Assembly: GCA_011032825.1 (NCBI GenBank)
Contig: JAADJZ010000008.1
Span: forward strand, 1,116,001 to 1,180,000
Origin: Massariosphaeria phaeospora
Taxonomy: Eukaryota > Ascomycota > Dothideomycetes > Pleosporales
Direction of reading: 5' to 3'
Length of the DNA: 64,000 nt
Under the pieces are notes generated by a model. That model worked only from the letters and a program-made list of their open reading frames with translations. It searched no databases and was not told where the DNA came from. Of the stretch, positions 46,891-58,776 are shown piece by piece (within the stretch, counting starts at the first letter, position 1; every line of letters begins with the position of its first letter). Both the position numbers and the translations under genes were made by a program.

Positions 46891-47640
46891 TGTCCCCTGG
46901 CTCTCACACCGCGCTGCTCTTGAGCGGGACGATGAGACGCGGTCGCTGTTGAAGTCGTAGTAGCAGTCGCAGAGCGTGTATCGACTTGGCAGGGTAGGCG
47001 GGAGGTGCAGGAGGGTGGAGCTCGGAGCGGGAGGGGCTGGATATCTCGCGGCCGTCCAGCGCTAAGCCCCCTTCGGCCAAGGCGACGGTGAGGTGACGGT
47101 AGAACGTCACCCCCGGAAGCCCGGTATCCCTCCATCAAGGCCTGTATACCCCCAAAAAGTTTATGCGGAGGGTAAAAAAGGGCCGCTGGTTCTTCTCGAG
47201 GTAGTCCGAAAGCCGTGGGACCATTGGTGGTGGAGATGCGGGCGGTTGGGGGTGGCCGCTTGAATCACAACTATCGCAACCCCCCTAGGCGGCCACGCGG
47301 TGGCTCAAGTGACTGCGGGCCTCTGATCTCCCGGATCCTACAGCCATGGTAGAGCAAGGGGGACCCGATTGCAGGAGATCGACTGGAACTGTAGAAACGC
47401 CTCTGCTAGCTAAAGGCGATTGTGCTGAGTTTGTGCGCCATCGGGGACATGCGACTTAGGCGTTTGCGAGTCGTTTGCTGAATTTGCAGGGCCGCATCGC
47501 TGAGACGCTAAATGTGCCATGGGCCGCGCCTGCCCCCACCCCCATCCCCAGCACGACCCCTCATCAAGTCAACCTCCTGCAGCTGTCACTCCACAGCTGC
47601 TGCGTCAACGACATCCCCACCCTGCCATCTCTTCGACAGC
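46891..47640. other. Divergent MTC5/UBC13 promoter
   Basis: 750 bp, GC-rich near MTC5, C-rich just upstream of UBC13. No TATA box or repeat seen. Confidence 0.55.
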
Positions 47641-48252
<612 letters not shown>

Positions 48253-49196
48253 GTGGAGCTCACGACTACTGCCGACGAGGGTACTTCGGCGCTTTCTACC
48301 CTGTGTACGACCTGGGTAGGAAGCGAGTTACGAAAGGATGACATAAGATATAGACATGCATAGGCCGGCCGGTTCAGGTGGCGTTGGAAGCGGTCAGACG
48401 GTCTGCTTTATTAATATCTTGAGCGAATTATGTGTTGTTGAGCGAGGGTTGGCTTGCGCCTCATTTGGGTCTTTCCGGTAACTCGAGCCTCATGTTCAAT
48501 GTATGCTGATTTCCTTCCTAATGGGGCCTCTTTTAAGGACCAGGAAACCTTGGAGTGGTCCGAGAGCCACTGTGACTCTGGGGTCTGTATTGGAACAAGT
48601 CTTGAGGCCCATATTTGCTTACGAGCGTAGACGCAGCTATCCTAGGCTTGGTCGAGTAGAAAGACAGTTCTGATCTTACTGGCGGATAGGTTCTGGTGTA
48701 CGTCCACTGCGCATTACGCCACCATCCTCGGTAAGTTCGATCCGTTGCGAACAGGGAGACCACTTTGCCAACTGGTGCACAAACAGCGAAATCGAGCGAC
48801 GGATCCCTCCAAGCAAGCGAAGTGCCGCTGACACTCATGGAACTCAACTTGGCTCGTCCATCTCACCATAATCCGAGACGTTGAGTGGCCAAGGAATAAA
48901 AGTGGTGCTCGTACAGCTGTGCTTGGTACCGGCCTGAAGAACGAACCATTTTGAACGGCTACAATCCGTTACGGGTCGCTCCTGGAACAACTCTCTACCT
49001 GGACTCCAAATTGCTTTCTGAATGTAGCAAGTCGCAAGCAGGTTGAAAGAGTAGGGATATTTATACCGAAGCTCATAATGGTCCTGAATCACACTTCCGT
49101 CGATGTTTGCTACACACTGAGCTCTTTCTGGATCCCCATAGGCAATGCGTCCTACATCGTTCAACTTCCGGAATCGGTCTCTCGTCTCCTCTGCCC

Positions 49197-49440
49197 AGCT
49201 CTTCCCACATATCACAATCTCGAATCTCCGACTCTTGTCAGTTTTTTTTTGAAAGGCACTATCCAGCTCTTTCACATCGGCCTAGATCACCCTTACAGCA
49301 ATTTCGCGCCTTCCTGGAATGTTTTTACAGCTCTTCCACGTCTTCAGGATTGGTCGTTCACCTCTTCTACATCTGCGAAGATGATTTATCCAACTCTTAG
49401 CACGTCTCTCATAGGCCAGCCTTCCGACTCTTGTCGAATT
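49197..49440. repeat. Degenerate minisatellite-like repeat
   Basis: The motif AGCTCTT(T/C)CAC recurs at about 49197, 49265 and 49329 with a weaker copy at 49360, and CCGACTCTTGTC occurs at about 49228 and 49427. Spacings near 31-68 bp suggest an old ~32-bp unit. Not exact. Confidence 0.4.
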
Positions 49441-49919
49441 TTCTCAACAGGCTCTTAACTCCTGTCACGGTTTCCAGGCATTCCTCGCCTTTAGTTGCTT
49501 CGGATTCTCCTGGAAACCGACAAAGCTGTCCAATCTCCGAGCAACCTTTCCTTCTTGAGTCTTGCCTCCGCTAATCAAGACCGAAGCACCACTCGAGAAG
49601 CTGTCGACCAAGGGAGTCGACTATATAGACAGATCGAGATAAAGAGTCAAGCCGACTTTGCGGGACCAACGGCATGTCCCGTGGTTCAATATGAGATGGA
49701 AGAGAGAGTCACGACGGTGCATGAGAGAGAAAAACAAAGTGGCAGAAGAGTTGTTCGGACCGGAATGATGTGAGAGATACTTGGTTTAAAATGACTGATG
49801 GGATGTCTGTATTGACAAGATCGGATGGTTGAAAAGACTGGAGAGATGTTGGGATTGTACTGGTTGCATAGATGTCCGACTCGAAATGAGAAGGATACGT
49901 TCGGACAGAACAATATAAG

Positions 49920-50040
49920 AGATGTTTGACTGGAGAGATGTACGACTGGAAGAGAAGAGATATTCGACTGGAGAAGAGAAGGGATATCCGACTAGAAAAG
50001 AGAAGAGACGTCCGACTAGGAAAGAGAAGGGGCATTCAAA
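49920..50040. repeat. 24-bp tandem repeat, about 5 copies
   Basis: Units of the type GA(T/C)(A/G)TxCGACTxGxAAAGAGAAG follow each other with a 24-bp period. On the minus strand they read as an eight-residue repeat LLFSSRIS. Copies are diverged by several bases each. Confidence 0.75.
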
Positions 50041-51896
50041 TTAGAGTGAAGATTGAAGGAAGAATCGGGTATTGAGCGGTCGAAATAACAGAAGAGTTGG
50101 AAGAAAGATGTCGAATCAGCCGCAACAGTCAACTCAAGTATATCGTGGGATTGATCATACTGTCGGGACCGCTTTCAAACTCAAGTCGAGCGCCGCGAAC
50201 CATGCCCATCTAGGCATGGTGATTCACATTTTGTACTGCTTGACTTTGCTCAATCGCTGAGTCTTTCGATGGCGTAAAGACTCCAGATCTGGCGCGTCGG
50301 GTTTCCGATGATGGACAACGAGAATTCGACATACCTAGGTCATCGTAGGAGATATTGTACTGATCTCATGCTCTTTGCCGGGGTGGTGTCCTTTGGCCTC
50401 CCTTTCAATGAGTGGATCCGAAAAACTTCTGGTGGCTGTACAGCCTATCATCTGTAGGATCGGATCCCGGTCCAAAACAAGAGAGGTTTTTTAGATGCAT
50501 TGTTTGTCCGGACCAATTCTGGCTCAGTATTGCTATTGATATGTGTCAAGCGCAAACCGGCGCCCATTGAACTCGGTACCCATGTTTTTTCTCGTGGGAA
50601 TTGACCTGTGGTAAACACTGAGGGCCGCGTGGAGATCAAATGAAGTGCGCGAGACCGTTCTGTCGCCATGAAAGCATCCGAAACATGTCCAAAGCTCGGT
50701 GGTTCCGATCGAATGAAGGAAAGAAAAATGCTAGGCATGTCTAGTGATTCCAAGATTCGCGTATGTTATCGGATCCAGTCTTCCTTTTGGACTGCCATGA
50801 TGGACCATATCCGTTGGGTACACAAGACTTGACGTTGTACTGTCCAAGAATGGGTGGTGATGCAGTATCATATCGCTCGAGCACCTCTCTACAGCCTTCC
50901 TGGCCTGAAACGCCGATGTATTCCTTGCCTTTAGAGGAGATGTCTTGGAGTATTCCGCACAGAGGTGACTCGATCCTCTGTTCCAATTCTGGCTTGTCGA
51001 GTCCTGCTAGCAGCATTGTCCGCGCCGGTGTTCCAATCCCTTTGTCTTCCGGTGAGCTTTATGACAAGAGCATTGTACAGCTCGACTGCACTACTGGTCT
51101 AATCACCTTCACGGTGCATGTGAGAGCACCATCGTCCTGTTTTTTTTTGTTGTTTATGCAAGTCGACTGTGCAAATCTCTCGAGGTCGACAGCGCTGGAG
51201 CAGCTGGGCCAAAAGACGGATGGAGTATCGAGTCCAGCCAACAAGACGCGCTGGCCACACTCGACATCGCGTGAAGTCGAGCTTTCGCCCAGGACTTCTT
51301 TTCGCGAAGAGATATTTTCCTTCGGCCGGAGGAGACTCCTATCCTGAACTGAAACCCTTGTCTTACACGCGAAGATATATTCCGGAATGTGGGACTCGAC
51401 ACGTTAGTTCTTCGTGGTGACAGCTGTTTGTTCGGGTCCTGCTTAGCGGGGGAAGGTGCGATTGCGGGTCAATGCCTTCCAATGGTTGACTTGTCGGCTG
51501 TGGCTACCTGTGCTTCTAGGCCATGTCCTTCGCGTTTCTATGAATTTCCTTTGATGTCAGCAAGATCCTGTTATATCAGCGCATCCTGGCCCCTTTGGTG
51601 TGGTAGATTCGCCGCAACTTGTGCTCTTCGAGTTGGTCGCCGTCAAAACGGAGCACATCGCCATGGACGCGGATGGAGATCGACGCGTTTATACCCTGGA
51701 GCTCTCCTCTGGAACTCTGTGGTGTCCCTATCGGACTGTGCGATGACCGCCTGCGGGTCAGACGGAGACTGGGGATGGGAACAGTCCACCGGGGGTGTGC
51801 CTAGGCCGCCATCGATCAAGCAGAACTCAGCAAGCTTACCTGAATGAGAGCTAGATGCGCTCTTGCTATCATCGACTCCCTTTGCAGCGCCATTGT

Positions 51897-52455
51897 GCAA
51901 GAGATGTCTTGTCGCGCCCTGTGGTAGACAGCCACCGCCTGCGCGGCCGCCGTTGGAGGCGCGTTTGGATTGCCGGCACGCCTTGCTCAGGAGAAGACTC
52001 TTTGCACTCTGCAGCTTTCGCTGAGTATCGTCAAACTTGTGCATGCCGTGTCTGCATGCCCCTACTGAACTTCCCGCATGGTGTTGGCGTAGTCTGAGGC
52101 GAGGTGGGGGTGTTCCAGCGAGGGAGTCCGCAGGAAGGCCGCCGATGGACCAAGGAAACATACCTGTCTGAGAAGCCGGCACCTTCATCTTTGTCTCTCT
52201 CTCCCTCTCCAGGATCAGGAAGCAAGAGATGTCTTTGTCGTGCCCAGTGGCAGACAGGCAGCACCTTCAGGAGGGCTATCGCGGGGGCGCGTCGAGGCCG
52301 CGAACATGGCTTGCACAGGAGAAGATGACCCCCGCATTGAAGCTTCCGCTGAGTACGCTGAGCAGTTCGCCGACATCGTGATGGCTATGCCGCTTCCGAG
52401 TTACCAGTATGGTGTTGGTGTAGTCAGAGGGGGAGGGGTGTCGGGGCTAAGCGGG
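51897..52455. repeat. Two diverged direct copies of a ~230-bp segment
   Basis: Copy A (about 51897-52122) and copy B (about 52220-52450) share GAGATGTCTT(G)TCG, then CTTGC(T/A)CAGGAGAAGA, then ATGGTGTTGG(C/T)GTAGTC(T/A)GAGG in the same order and orientation. Both are preceded, on the minus strand, by a CAG|GTAAG- or CAG|GTATG-type donor at a similar place. This suggests a duplicated, now decayed, intron-containing gene. Confidence 0.6.
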
Positions 52456-53848
52456 TGACGACGGAGGCTCCAGGGCTCTGCCCACCTAATCGCAATGGGC
52501 AACCAGAGCTAAATGTGAAGAGGCCGACGCTAGCCCCATCTGCATTTCCGCACCACCCAGTTCTGCATCGAAGAACTCTCGAAAAGGCTGCTGTCTTCTT
52601 GAGAGGGCTATGGTATACTGGCTTACCACCACCGCGGCCGTCTACCCACGCAAAAGCACTACAGCGACTTGCAGTCCTATCCTTGCGTGCCACCGCCCGA
52701 GTCCGCTGATAGACGAAACCTCGACATCCTCCCGAAGCCATCATCTCGAAAATTCTCCTACTACTGCTAGAGAATCCCTAGAGCGGCATCAACCATCTTT
52801 CCACACACCCGCGCGCCTCCTCGATCTATACCAGCAACTTGGGAACACGTTCTGCAGTCGCGATGCCCGCAGCTCCACACTGGCGCGCGTTCTGCACTCC
52901 CTCGCTACGTACTCAGGAGAAGCCCAATGGGCATGTCAACACCCGCTTGTCTCCTTCAGGATTTGCATCTCGCGATCCCAGGTGCGCCACTGACGCGAAT
53001 TGGACATCGACAACACAAAAAAGTACGGCAGCGGTAGCACCAGCGAGACAACGGTTTAGATTGACCGGCGAGGCTGATAAAGTTGAAACTAGACAACGAG
53101 TACTTACGCGGGGGGTACTTCACCCCAAGACGCGTGTGCAGGATGAAAAAACAATTGAAGAATGAACAGAACTGAGATTGACGCACAATGCCCACTAGAA
53201 ACAATGCGCTCACACAGTATCCCACTAATCGTTAGAACAAATATGCATTTACTCAGAATACAATTTGACTATGGCTCGAGTCTACGACGCTGTTTATCCG
53301 AAAACACTGCGAATCCTCTTTTTGCTCAAGCAACCACGGCACAACATCCTTTCTACAAGCCGCCCTTCTCTTGGCCGCTAGGCTCCTCTGTCGTATCTAA
53401 AGAGTACTCGAGCTAGATCGTCGACTCGGCTTAGACTTGCATACCCATCATACTCTTCTCTGGACCCCAGAACCTAACCCAACCCGACCTGTCACACAGA
53501 CGACTTCGCTAAGGTCTGGGTGAGCTGATAGGAAACACCCAGTTGCCCTTACGCCTTGCAGTGAAGTGGTGCGGTCCGTGTTCAGTAACCCGTCTTCCCT
53601 GGATCGTGGAAGCTTTCGCCATCCCCTTGAACACCCCGTTCCCTATTCCCAAATCCTGACCTCTTTCTCGTAACGAGGTCCCTGGTACGCCACGCCATAC
53701 AGCCATAGCAGCGCACTCCATCCGCCGCACGCTTGCTAGCCCATCACTCTTCGCGGAGAGCCACGGCCACGATGCAGCCATCATCTCATCCCACAGGCCC
53801 AAGACCATCCATAAACCCAGTCAATCCATCGGAAAAACACAAACTCCA

Positions 53849-54268
53849 TCACACCATCTCCACACAGCTATCCCTCTTGCTACCTGCGCCTGCAACCGCA
53901 AACGCAAACGCATACGTAAAGTCGGTTTCGAGCTCCGCTGCTGTTGCAGATACACGGCATACATTCACACTATTGTCTGGACACACGGTCGAGGCCTAGA
54001 AACCCATATATCAGCATACATACATACACTTATATATCGAAACTGTGACAGATATCTCGTCGTCCGACCATTCTCAACAGACGAAGGAACGCATTGTTGA
54101 GTCGAGGTCCTGGTAGAAGGGATGGGAGGGGAGACTCACGGTATATGATGGGGCGTACGCACTTGAGGAGGCTGTTCGATGGTGTGCGACTTGGAATGCT
54201 GCGGCTTGGGTCTCGTGCGCTTGAGAGAGCCGGAGGAGGTCGTGGAGGGTGAGGCATATGGTTGACAT
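53849..54268 (-). CDS. Doubtful small gene, 91 codons from first ATG
   Basis: Exon 54140-54268 (MSTICLTLHDLLRLSQAHET..) ends at a good donor (ACC|GTGAGT). It joins in phase to 53849-53995 after a TTTCTAG acceptor, then reads to a stop (..ASTVCPDNSVNVC..). The frame is open further upstream to about 54379 without ATG, with a possible acceptor (CTCCCAG) at 54290, so an upstream exon may be missing. No similarity recognised and codon use is not decisive. Could be chance. Confidence 0.25.
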
Positions 54269-55333
54269 GCTTGTGGGGGGGTTCTGGTACGCCTGGGAGA
54301 TAAGATGAGTGATGGAACAAGTCGCTCGTTGTGGCGATGGAGAGGTTGGATATGATATGGCGAGACTCGATGGTTCCAATACAGTGCTCTTTAATCCCGT
54401 TCAGTCTCAGTCTTTCTTTTTCGCAACGCGCGCTGGTTCTTTCCGGTTATCAGCGTGACAAGCTGTACTCCGTAGTCCAACGATTATTTATCGAAGAATT
54501 GGTCTCTTTCTTCGTCTTTTGTCCCGTCTTCCTCTCGTTCCGCACTGGAAAAAATAAAGATAACCAAGTCCAGTCCTGCTCTGTCTGGTTTAGTTCCGTT
54601 CCGTTCAGTTCTACCATTCCTCAATTTAAAAAAAATCAAATCTCTAAGGTAATCGAATAAATAGTTGTTTCTTGTCTAACAGTCTAGGTAGGTAGGTAAG
54701 CTGACCCTAATATACGTACTCTACTCTATATACTTTTTCCCGATCCACCGCCCTCGGAGCCCATAGTCTACCTATCTCCGCCGTCCGTTCCGTTCGCTCT
54801 CTGCCACTCACTGCACTGTTCGGTTCCGGCGCGCGCGGCCAATGGATGGGGAGGTGGAATGGCCCGTGCATACGGTGCGGGCTGGCTGTACAGCATGAGT
54901 CCGGCGCCTACCTAAGTCCGACGTGTCGTCCGATGCCATGTCTCCCCGCCCCGACAAAAACAAATAAGCTAACACAAGATCACCCATCTCATACGCTGCT
55001 ACATAGTACACCTCAACGCTATAAAAAACTCATACACGGACATGGTTTGGCTTGATTGGATTTCATGTGCACGGAAACAATTGGTGACGAGGAAAAAAAT
55101 ATTGATTACTCATGACGGACACACGGAGACAGAAGCACGGGATTACGCTTGAGCAGAGAAGGATGATTATGATTGATGTAAAAGAGAAGGGGAAGGAAGT
55201 GTAAAAAGATTACTGACAACTAAGTAAGAGGAAGAGAATGTCAAGTCGTAAGTCCGTGAGAGAAAGAAACAAGCATAAAAAAACGTTAAATTGGATTTCC
55301 TCAAGAAAGATGGTCCCGCATATACCTTCTCTT
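54269..55333. other. Intergenic, kinase downstream
   Basis: 1.07 kb. Contains TACTCCGTA at 54466-54474 and a (TAGG)n-like run near 54685. No gene supported. Confidence 0.5.
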
Positions 55334-56599
55334 CTACCAATTATTAATCGTGACCCTCCCGTCCAAATACGTCCTCTCCACGCACCTATACCTCGCCGCC
55401 CTCCTCCGCCCCCGCTTCTCCAGCGCCGCACCACCGCCCTTCACACGCTCAAACGTCAACGCAGGCAGCAGCTCCGTCAGCGGCACAACCTCCTTCCCCT
55501 TCCTCGTCAAGCAAGCCTCCGCCTTCAGCGCCCGCACCTCCAGCTCCTCGACGCGCTGCTTCGCATGCGCAGCGCGGCGCCTCGCATACAGCACGCGCAC
55601 CTGGCGCTCCGCGACGGGAACGAACCAGCGCGCCAGGTCCGCGGCCGTGGCGCGCGAGCGCTGGTCCAGCTGCATGCACATCGAGTACCAGTCGTTGAGC
55701 GCGGAGCTCATGGGCGGCTCCATGCTCAAGTCGGCGCCGCGCTCGTCCCGCGGGATGTCCCAGCGCTCGCGCTGCTCGGCGGCGGTCGCGTTCAGCGGGC
55801 GGTAGATGACGGGGACGAGGTCGCGCCACTTGTTGAGCTCGAAGTCGGAGTGCTTGGCGGGCACGGACTGGTGGGCTTTGGCGCGGGTGGCGATGAAGGT
55901 TTTGGTTGTCATGGTGGGCTTGAAGCCGTAGGCGAAGGCCTGCAGCGTGGCGCCTAGGCTCCAGATGTCGGCTTGCGGGGTGATGCGCGGGCGGCGCTCA
56001 GAGATGGGCGCCGCGTACTCGGGCGTGCCGTTGAAGACGCAGTCGGGGCCGTGTTTGCCGGCGAAGTCGACGACGCGGGCGAAGTCGCAGATCTTGAAGT
56101 CGGGGAGGATGGGCACGGCGTTGAGGGTCCAGACGTGGGAGCGCGACTTCGCGGCGAGTATGTTCTCGGGCTTGAGATCGTTGTGGATGTAGGGCTTGTC
56201 GAGGGCGTTTTGCAGCCAGTGCAGCGCTTTGGACATGTCGGCCATGAGCTTCCACACGGTTTCCTCGGGGACTTCGCCGTACGTCGTGAACAGCTCGGTC
56301 TGGTAGTCCCAGGCACTGCCCAGCTCGCAATACTCGTAGAAGATGGCGGGGCCATGGGGGAGCCAGTACTCGTCAGAGCCGAAGGTCTGGAGGATGTTGG
56401 GGTGATTGCCTATGGCTTTGGTGATTTCTAGTTCTGCTTCCAGGTAACGCCGGGCCTTCCAGTCCACCGGTTGCTTGGAGACGATGTGGATGTCCGCACT
56501 TTTCTTGTGCCGCCATACGACGATACAGCCATCGGAACCACGGCCGATTTCCTTGCCCTTGACCCACTCCTTCTTCAAGACCGCAGCTGATAATTTCAT
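55334..56599 (-). CDS. Atypical serine/threonine protein kinase, 421 aa
   Basis: Single-exon kinase domain protein. The start is the ATG at 56597-56599 (MKLSAAVLKKEWVKG); the open frame upstream begins only with TTG. Visible: glycine loop GRGSDGCIVV (~19-28), a Lys in the HIVSKQP strand, alpha-C Glu in AELEITKAI, and a hinge near IFYEYCELG. The catalytic loop is HNDLKPENIL (His-Asn-Asp instead of His-Arg-Asp, catalytic Asp kept). The metal motif is CDFARVV (DFA instead of DFG). Further on are GTPEYAAPI and ADIWSLGATLQAF. The C-terminal ~90 residues are basic and helical (RRRAAHAKQRVEELEVRAL), probably a coiled coil. It belongs to no kinase group I can name; such expanded fungal kinases are common. 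Likely active but altered, as both catalytic Asp remain. Confidence 0.85.
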   Translation of the reverse strand: MKLSAAVLKKEWVKGKEIGRGSDGCIVVWRHKKSADIHIVSKQPVDWKARRYLEAELEITKAIGNHPNILQTFGSDEYWLPHGPAIFYEYCELGSAWDYQTELFTTYGEVPEETVWKLMADMSKALHWLQNALDKPYIHNDLKPENILAAKSRSHVWTLNAVPILPDFKICDFARVVDFAGKHGPDCVFNGTPEYAAPISERRPRITPQADIWSLGATLQAFAYGFKPTMTTKTFIATRAKAHQSVPAKHSDFELNKWRDLVPVIYRPLNATAAEQRERWDIPRDERGADLSMEPPMSSALNDWYSMCMQLDQRSRATAADLARWFVPVAERQVRVLYARRRAAHAKQRVEELEVRALKAEACLTRKGKEVVPLTELLPALTFERVKGGGAALEKRGRRRAARYRCVERTYLDGRVTINNW

Positions 56600-56722
56600 T
56601 GCAAATGTGTGTTGTGATTCTACTGGTCCAGTCAAAGTAGAGTGTCAAGGTCAAATGTTGAAGTTTAGAGGTCGATTGTTAACGCTTAATGGATCAAATG
56701 CCGGTCGTCGAGCATAGGAGGA

Positions 56723-56729
56723 CTTATAT
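56723..56729 (-). promoter_or_regulatory. TATA box of the kinase gene
   Basis: ATATAAG on the minus strand, about 125 bp upstream of the kinase ATG at 56599. Confidence 0.4.
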
Positions 56730-58329
56730 GCCAGAACACGCGTGAACGACATTGTGAATCGAGACGTTCGAGCGCGATCCAGAAGGTGTTGTGAGTTGGA
56801 CATGACATTGTAAGATATACGCGAGGCGCTGGACATTGTGAAATGCGTGTTGGAAGGAAAAGTTGACGAAGACGAAGGAAAGTGGAGAGTTAGATGACTG
56901 AGAGAATTTTTAGACAAGCTGAGAAACATATCGATAGATACCGCGTGAAAGATCTGCCATGGTAAAAAGATATCAACTGTGACTCCTTATACCTTTGTAA
57001 AATGGCGAAGAGTATTGCAGGTTACTACGTCCGCCAGAAAGATTGGTATAGTAAGTCGTCTCCAAGGTCTTCGTAAGTAGCGTGGCGGGTCTTTTGACTC
57101 CGTATGCTGTCTACGGGATTCGACACTGAACGTACGTCGTGTGCGGCCTCAGATACGAGTACGGAGTACAGATTTAGCCGTGTGTCAGCGAAGTCGACTA
57201 AAGTAAGTATCCGAACTGTGAACGTCGTAGAAAGCATCTCTAGCCCAACCTGTGTCGTAACAACAAGTGCCCAACCTCCGCCGCAGCCGCAGCCGATGCT
57301 AGATAGCGATCGGTACCGACGTGCTTGCGTGACTGTGTTGTGTGTGTGAGGAACGACGAAATTTCTCAGCGGAAACGGGCGGGACTCGGGACTGCACAAC
57401 GCACAACGCCATGGCCCATGTCATGCCACGGTCCAATCTCAACCATCCGTCTCACACACAACAATGCGTTCCGCAGCCAACTCCACCAGCAAAAGCGCTG
57501 CCCTGTTTTGCCCCCATGTCGTGGCGTGGCGCCAGACAATCAAACTCATCAATCAACCACGCACTGACCCCGAGTTTCCCGAGCCGCTGGGACCCCTGCG
57601 AGCACAATTTCGAGATTTTAACGAGGACAGGGAAGTGCAGGCGAACGTTTGAGTCGTGCTCGTGGCTGACTGAAGATGACAGCAGTGATGTCACGGCCAT
57701 GGTCAGATATTGTTGCGAGTACGGAGTAGATATCGACATCACCATCGACACACTCCGTACACAGCCCCAGGTGTCTATCTCTTCCTCCAAGACATCGCAA
57801 GAGCCGGAGCCGGTGTGCCTGCCCTCGCACTCGATTCGTCCGATAAGCTCTGCAGCCGCTGCATTCCGCATCACCGTGTCACCCATCATGGCTGATTGCA
57901 GCAATTTCAGTCAAGTCTTCCCCTCAGCCACAGCCCCACCGCCCATCCCTTCCCAACGCGCCCTCAATGACGACACCGGCGAAAACAAGCATGTGGCGCA
58001 TGACCGGCCAGCAAGGAGCACGCCTGCCCGCGATTCCCAAAGCAGCCGTGCAGGCCCATCGCTGCCCGTTGCGGCCGGGCGCTAGCAACGTCAGGCGGTC
58101 GGGCGGGCAGAGGACAGCAGGTTTTGGGGAGCGAGCCGGAGTGGAGATTGCTGGAGCCATGGATGGCCAGGGCAGCGCAGCGCAGGGTGCGTGATGAGTT
58201 GATTGCTGGTTTGGTTTGATTGAGCGAGGGCATGTGCAGGTGGTGGTCTGCGCCTGCCGTGCACGGATGTGACGTCACTCGCCGTTGCACAGGTTGCTGG
58301 GGGGGCTGGCGCGTGTCGTCGCTGCCGTT

Positions 58330-58336
58330 TATAAGG
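58330..58336 (+). promoter_or_regulatory. TATA box of the small MGAVVSC gene
   Basis: TATAAGG about 180 bp upstream of the ATG at 58513; the C/A-rich leader between them is typical of highly expressed fungal genes. Confidence 0.45.
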
Positions 58337-58512
58337 CGAGGGACGACCTGAGCTGTGCTTCTGCATACCTCGAGCTTCCACACCACAAACAGCAAACACA
58401 CACACATCCACCGCATCCGTCCATAAACACCGCTTTCAACACCCTCACACCCATCAACAAACCAAACCAAACCAAACTACCCCAAGCCCACCACCGCAAC
58501 TCTACCACCACA

Positions 58513-58776
58513 ATGGGCGCCGTAGTCTCCTGCGTATGTCGTCCCCTTCCCACCCTCACTCTCACCCTCCCGCCCATCTAACACACCCAACAGATCCAGT
58601 CGGTGCTTCGCACCATCGGCAACTGCATCATGGCCATTGTGCACGCCATCGGCGCCGCCTGCACCGCCGTCATCAACGCCATCGTGTCGCTGTTCAGCAT
58701 CCTGATCTCGTGCCTGACGTGCGGCAAGGCCGGCAGCCGCGGCAAGACGCGCACTACCCACACCAGTCGCGTCTAG
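58513..58776 (+). CDS. Small hydrophobic protein with N-myristoylation signal, 67 aa
   Basis: Two exons, 58513-58533 (only 21 bp: MGAVVSC) and 58594-58776, joined in phase to 67 aa. The N-terminus has Gly2 and Ser6, the N-myristoylation consensus, and Cys7 as a possible palmitoylation site. The rest is almost continuously hydrophobic or amphipathic (SVLRTIGNCIMAIVHAIG, INAIVSLFSILISCLTCG) and ends in a short basic tail. I recall similar MGAVVSC-type small proteins as conserved and uncharacterised in many ascomycetes. Membrane association is inferred. The first exon is too short for ORF callers, so this gene is easily missed. Confidence 0.82.

Larger units (their letters stand above)
48253..53848. 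other. Gene-poor 5.6-kb region with degenerate repeats
   Basis: No gene can be supported. Many short ORFs lie on both strands without recognisable protein sequence or consistent splicing; the longest are 48844-49275 (-), 50763-51347 (+) and 51643-52188 (-). It holds a degenerate minisatellite-like stretch (about 49197-49440), a 24-bp tandem repeat (about 49920-50040) and a diverged direct duplication (about 51897-52455). Base composition is not extremely AT-rich, so heavy RIP is not obvious. It may be decayed transposon or duplicated gene debris. Confidence 0.5.
56600..58512. other. Divergent region, kinase / small membrane-associated gene
   Basis: 1.9 kb with TATA boxes for both neighbours (56723-56729 minus, 58330-58336 plus) and two TACGGAGTA motifs (57160-57168, 57720-57728). 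A 247-codon ORF at 57342-58085 (+) is rejected. Confidence 0.5.

Noticed and set aside
48844..49275. 143-codon minus-strand ORF
   Set aside because: Sits on a degenerate repeat, no ATG-supported exon structure or family match.
50763..51347. 194-codon plus-strand ORF
   Set aside because: No splice partners or known motifs, in a region full of decayed repeats.
51643..52188. 181-codon minus-strand ORF
   Set aside because: Runs through one copy of the decayed duplication; the second copy does not keep the frame.
55238..56431. Plus-strand ORFs of 239 and 152 codons
   Set aside because: Antisense shadows of the kinase gene in GC-rich DNA.
57342..58085. 247-codon plus-strand ORF
   Set aside because: Composition is random-looking, no domain, and it spans two TACGGAGTA sites and promoter-like DNA. 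Length is explained by moderate GC content.
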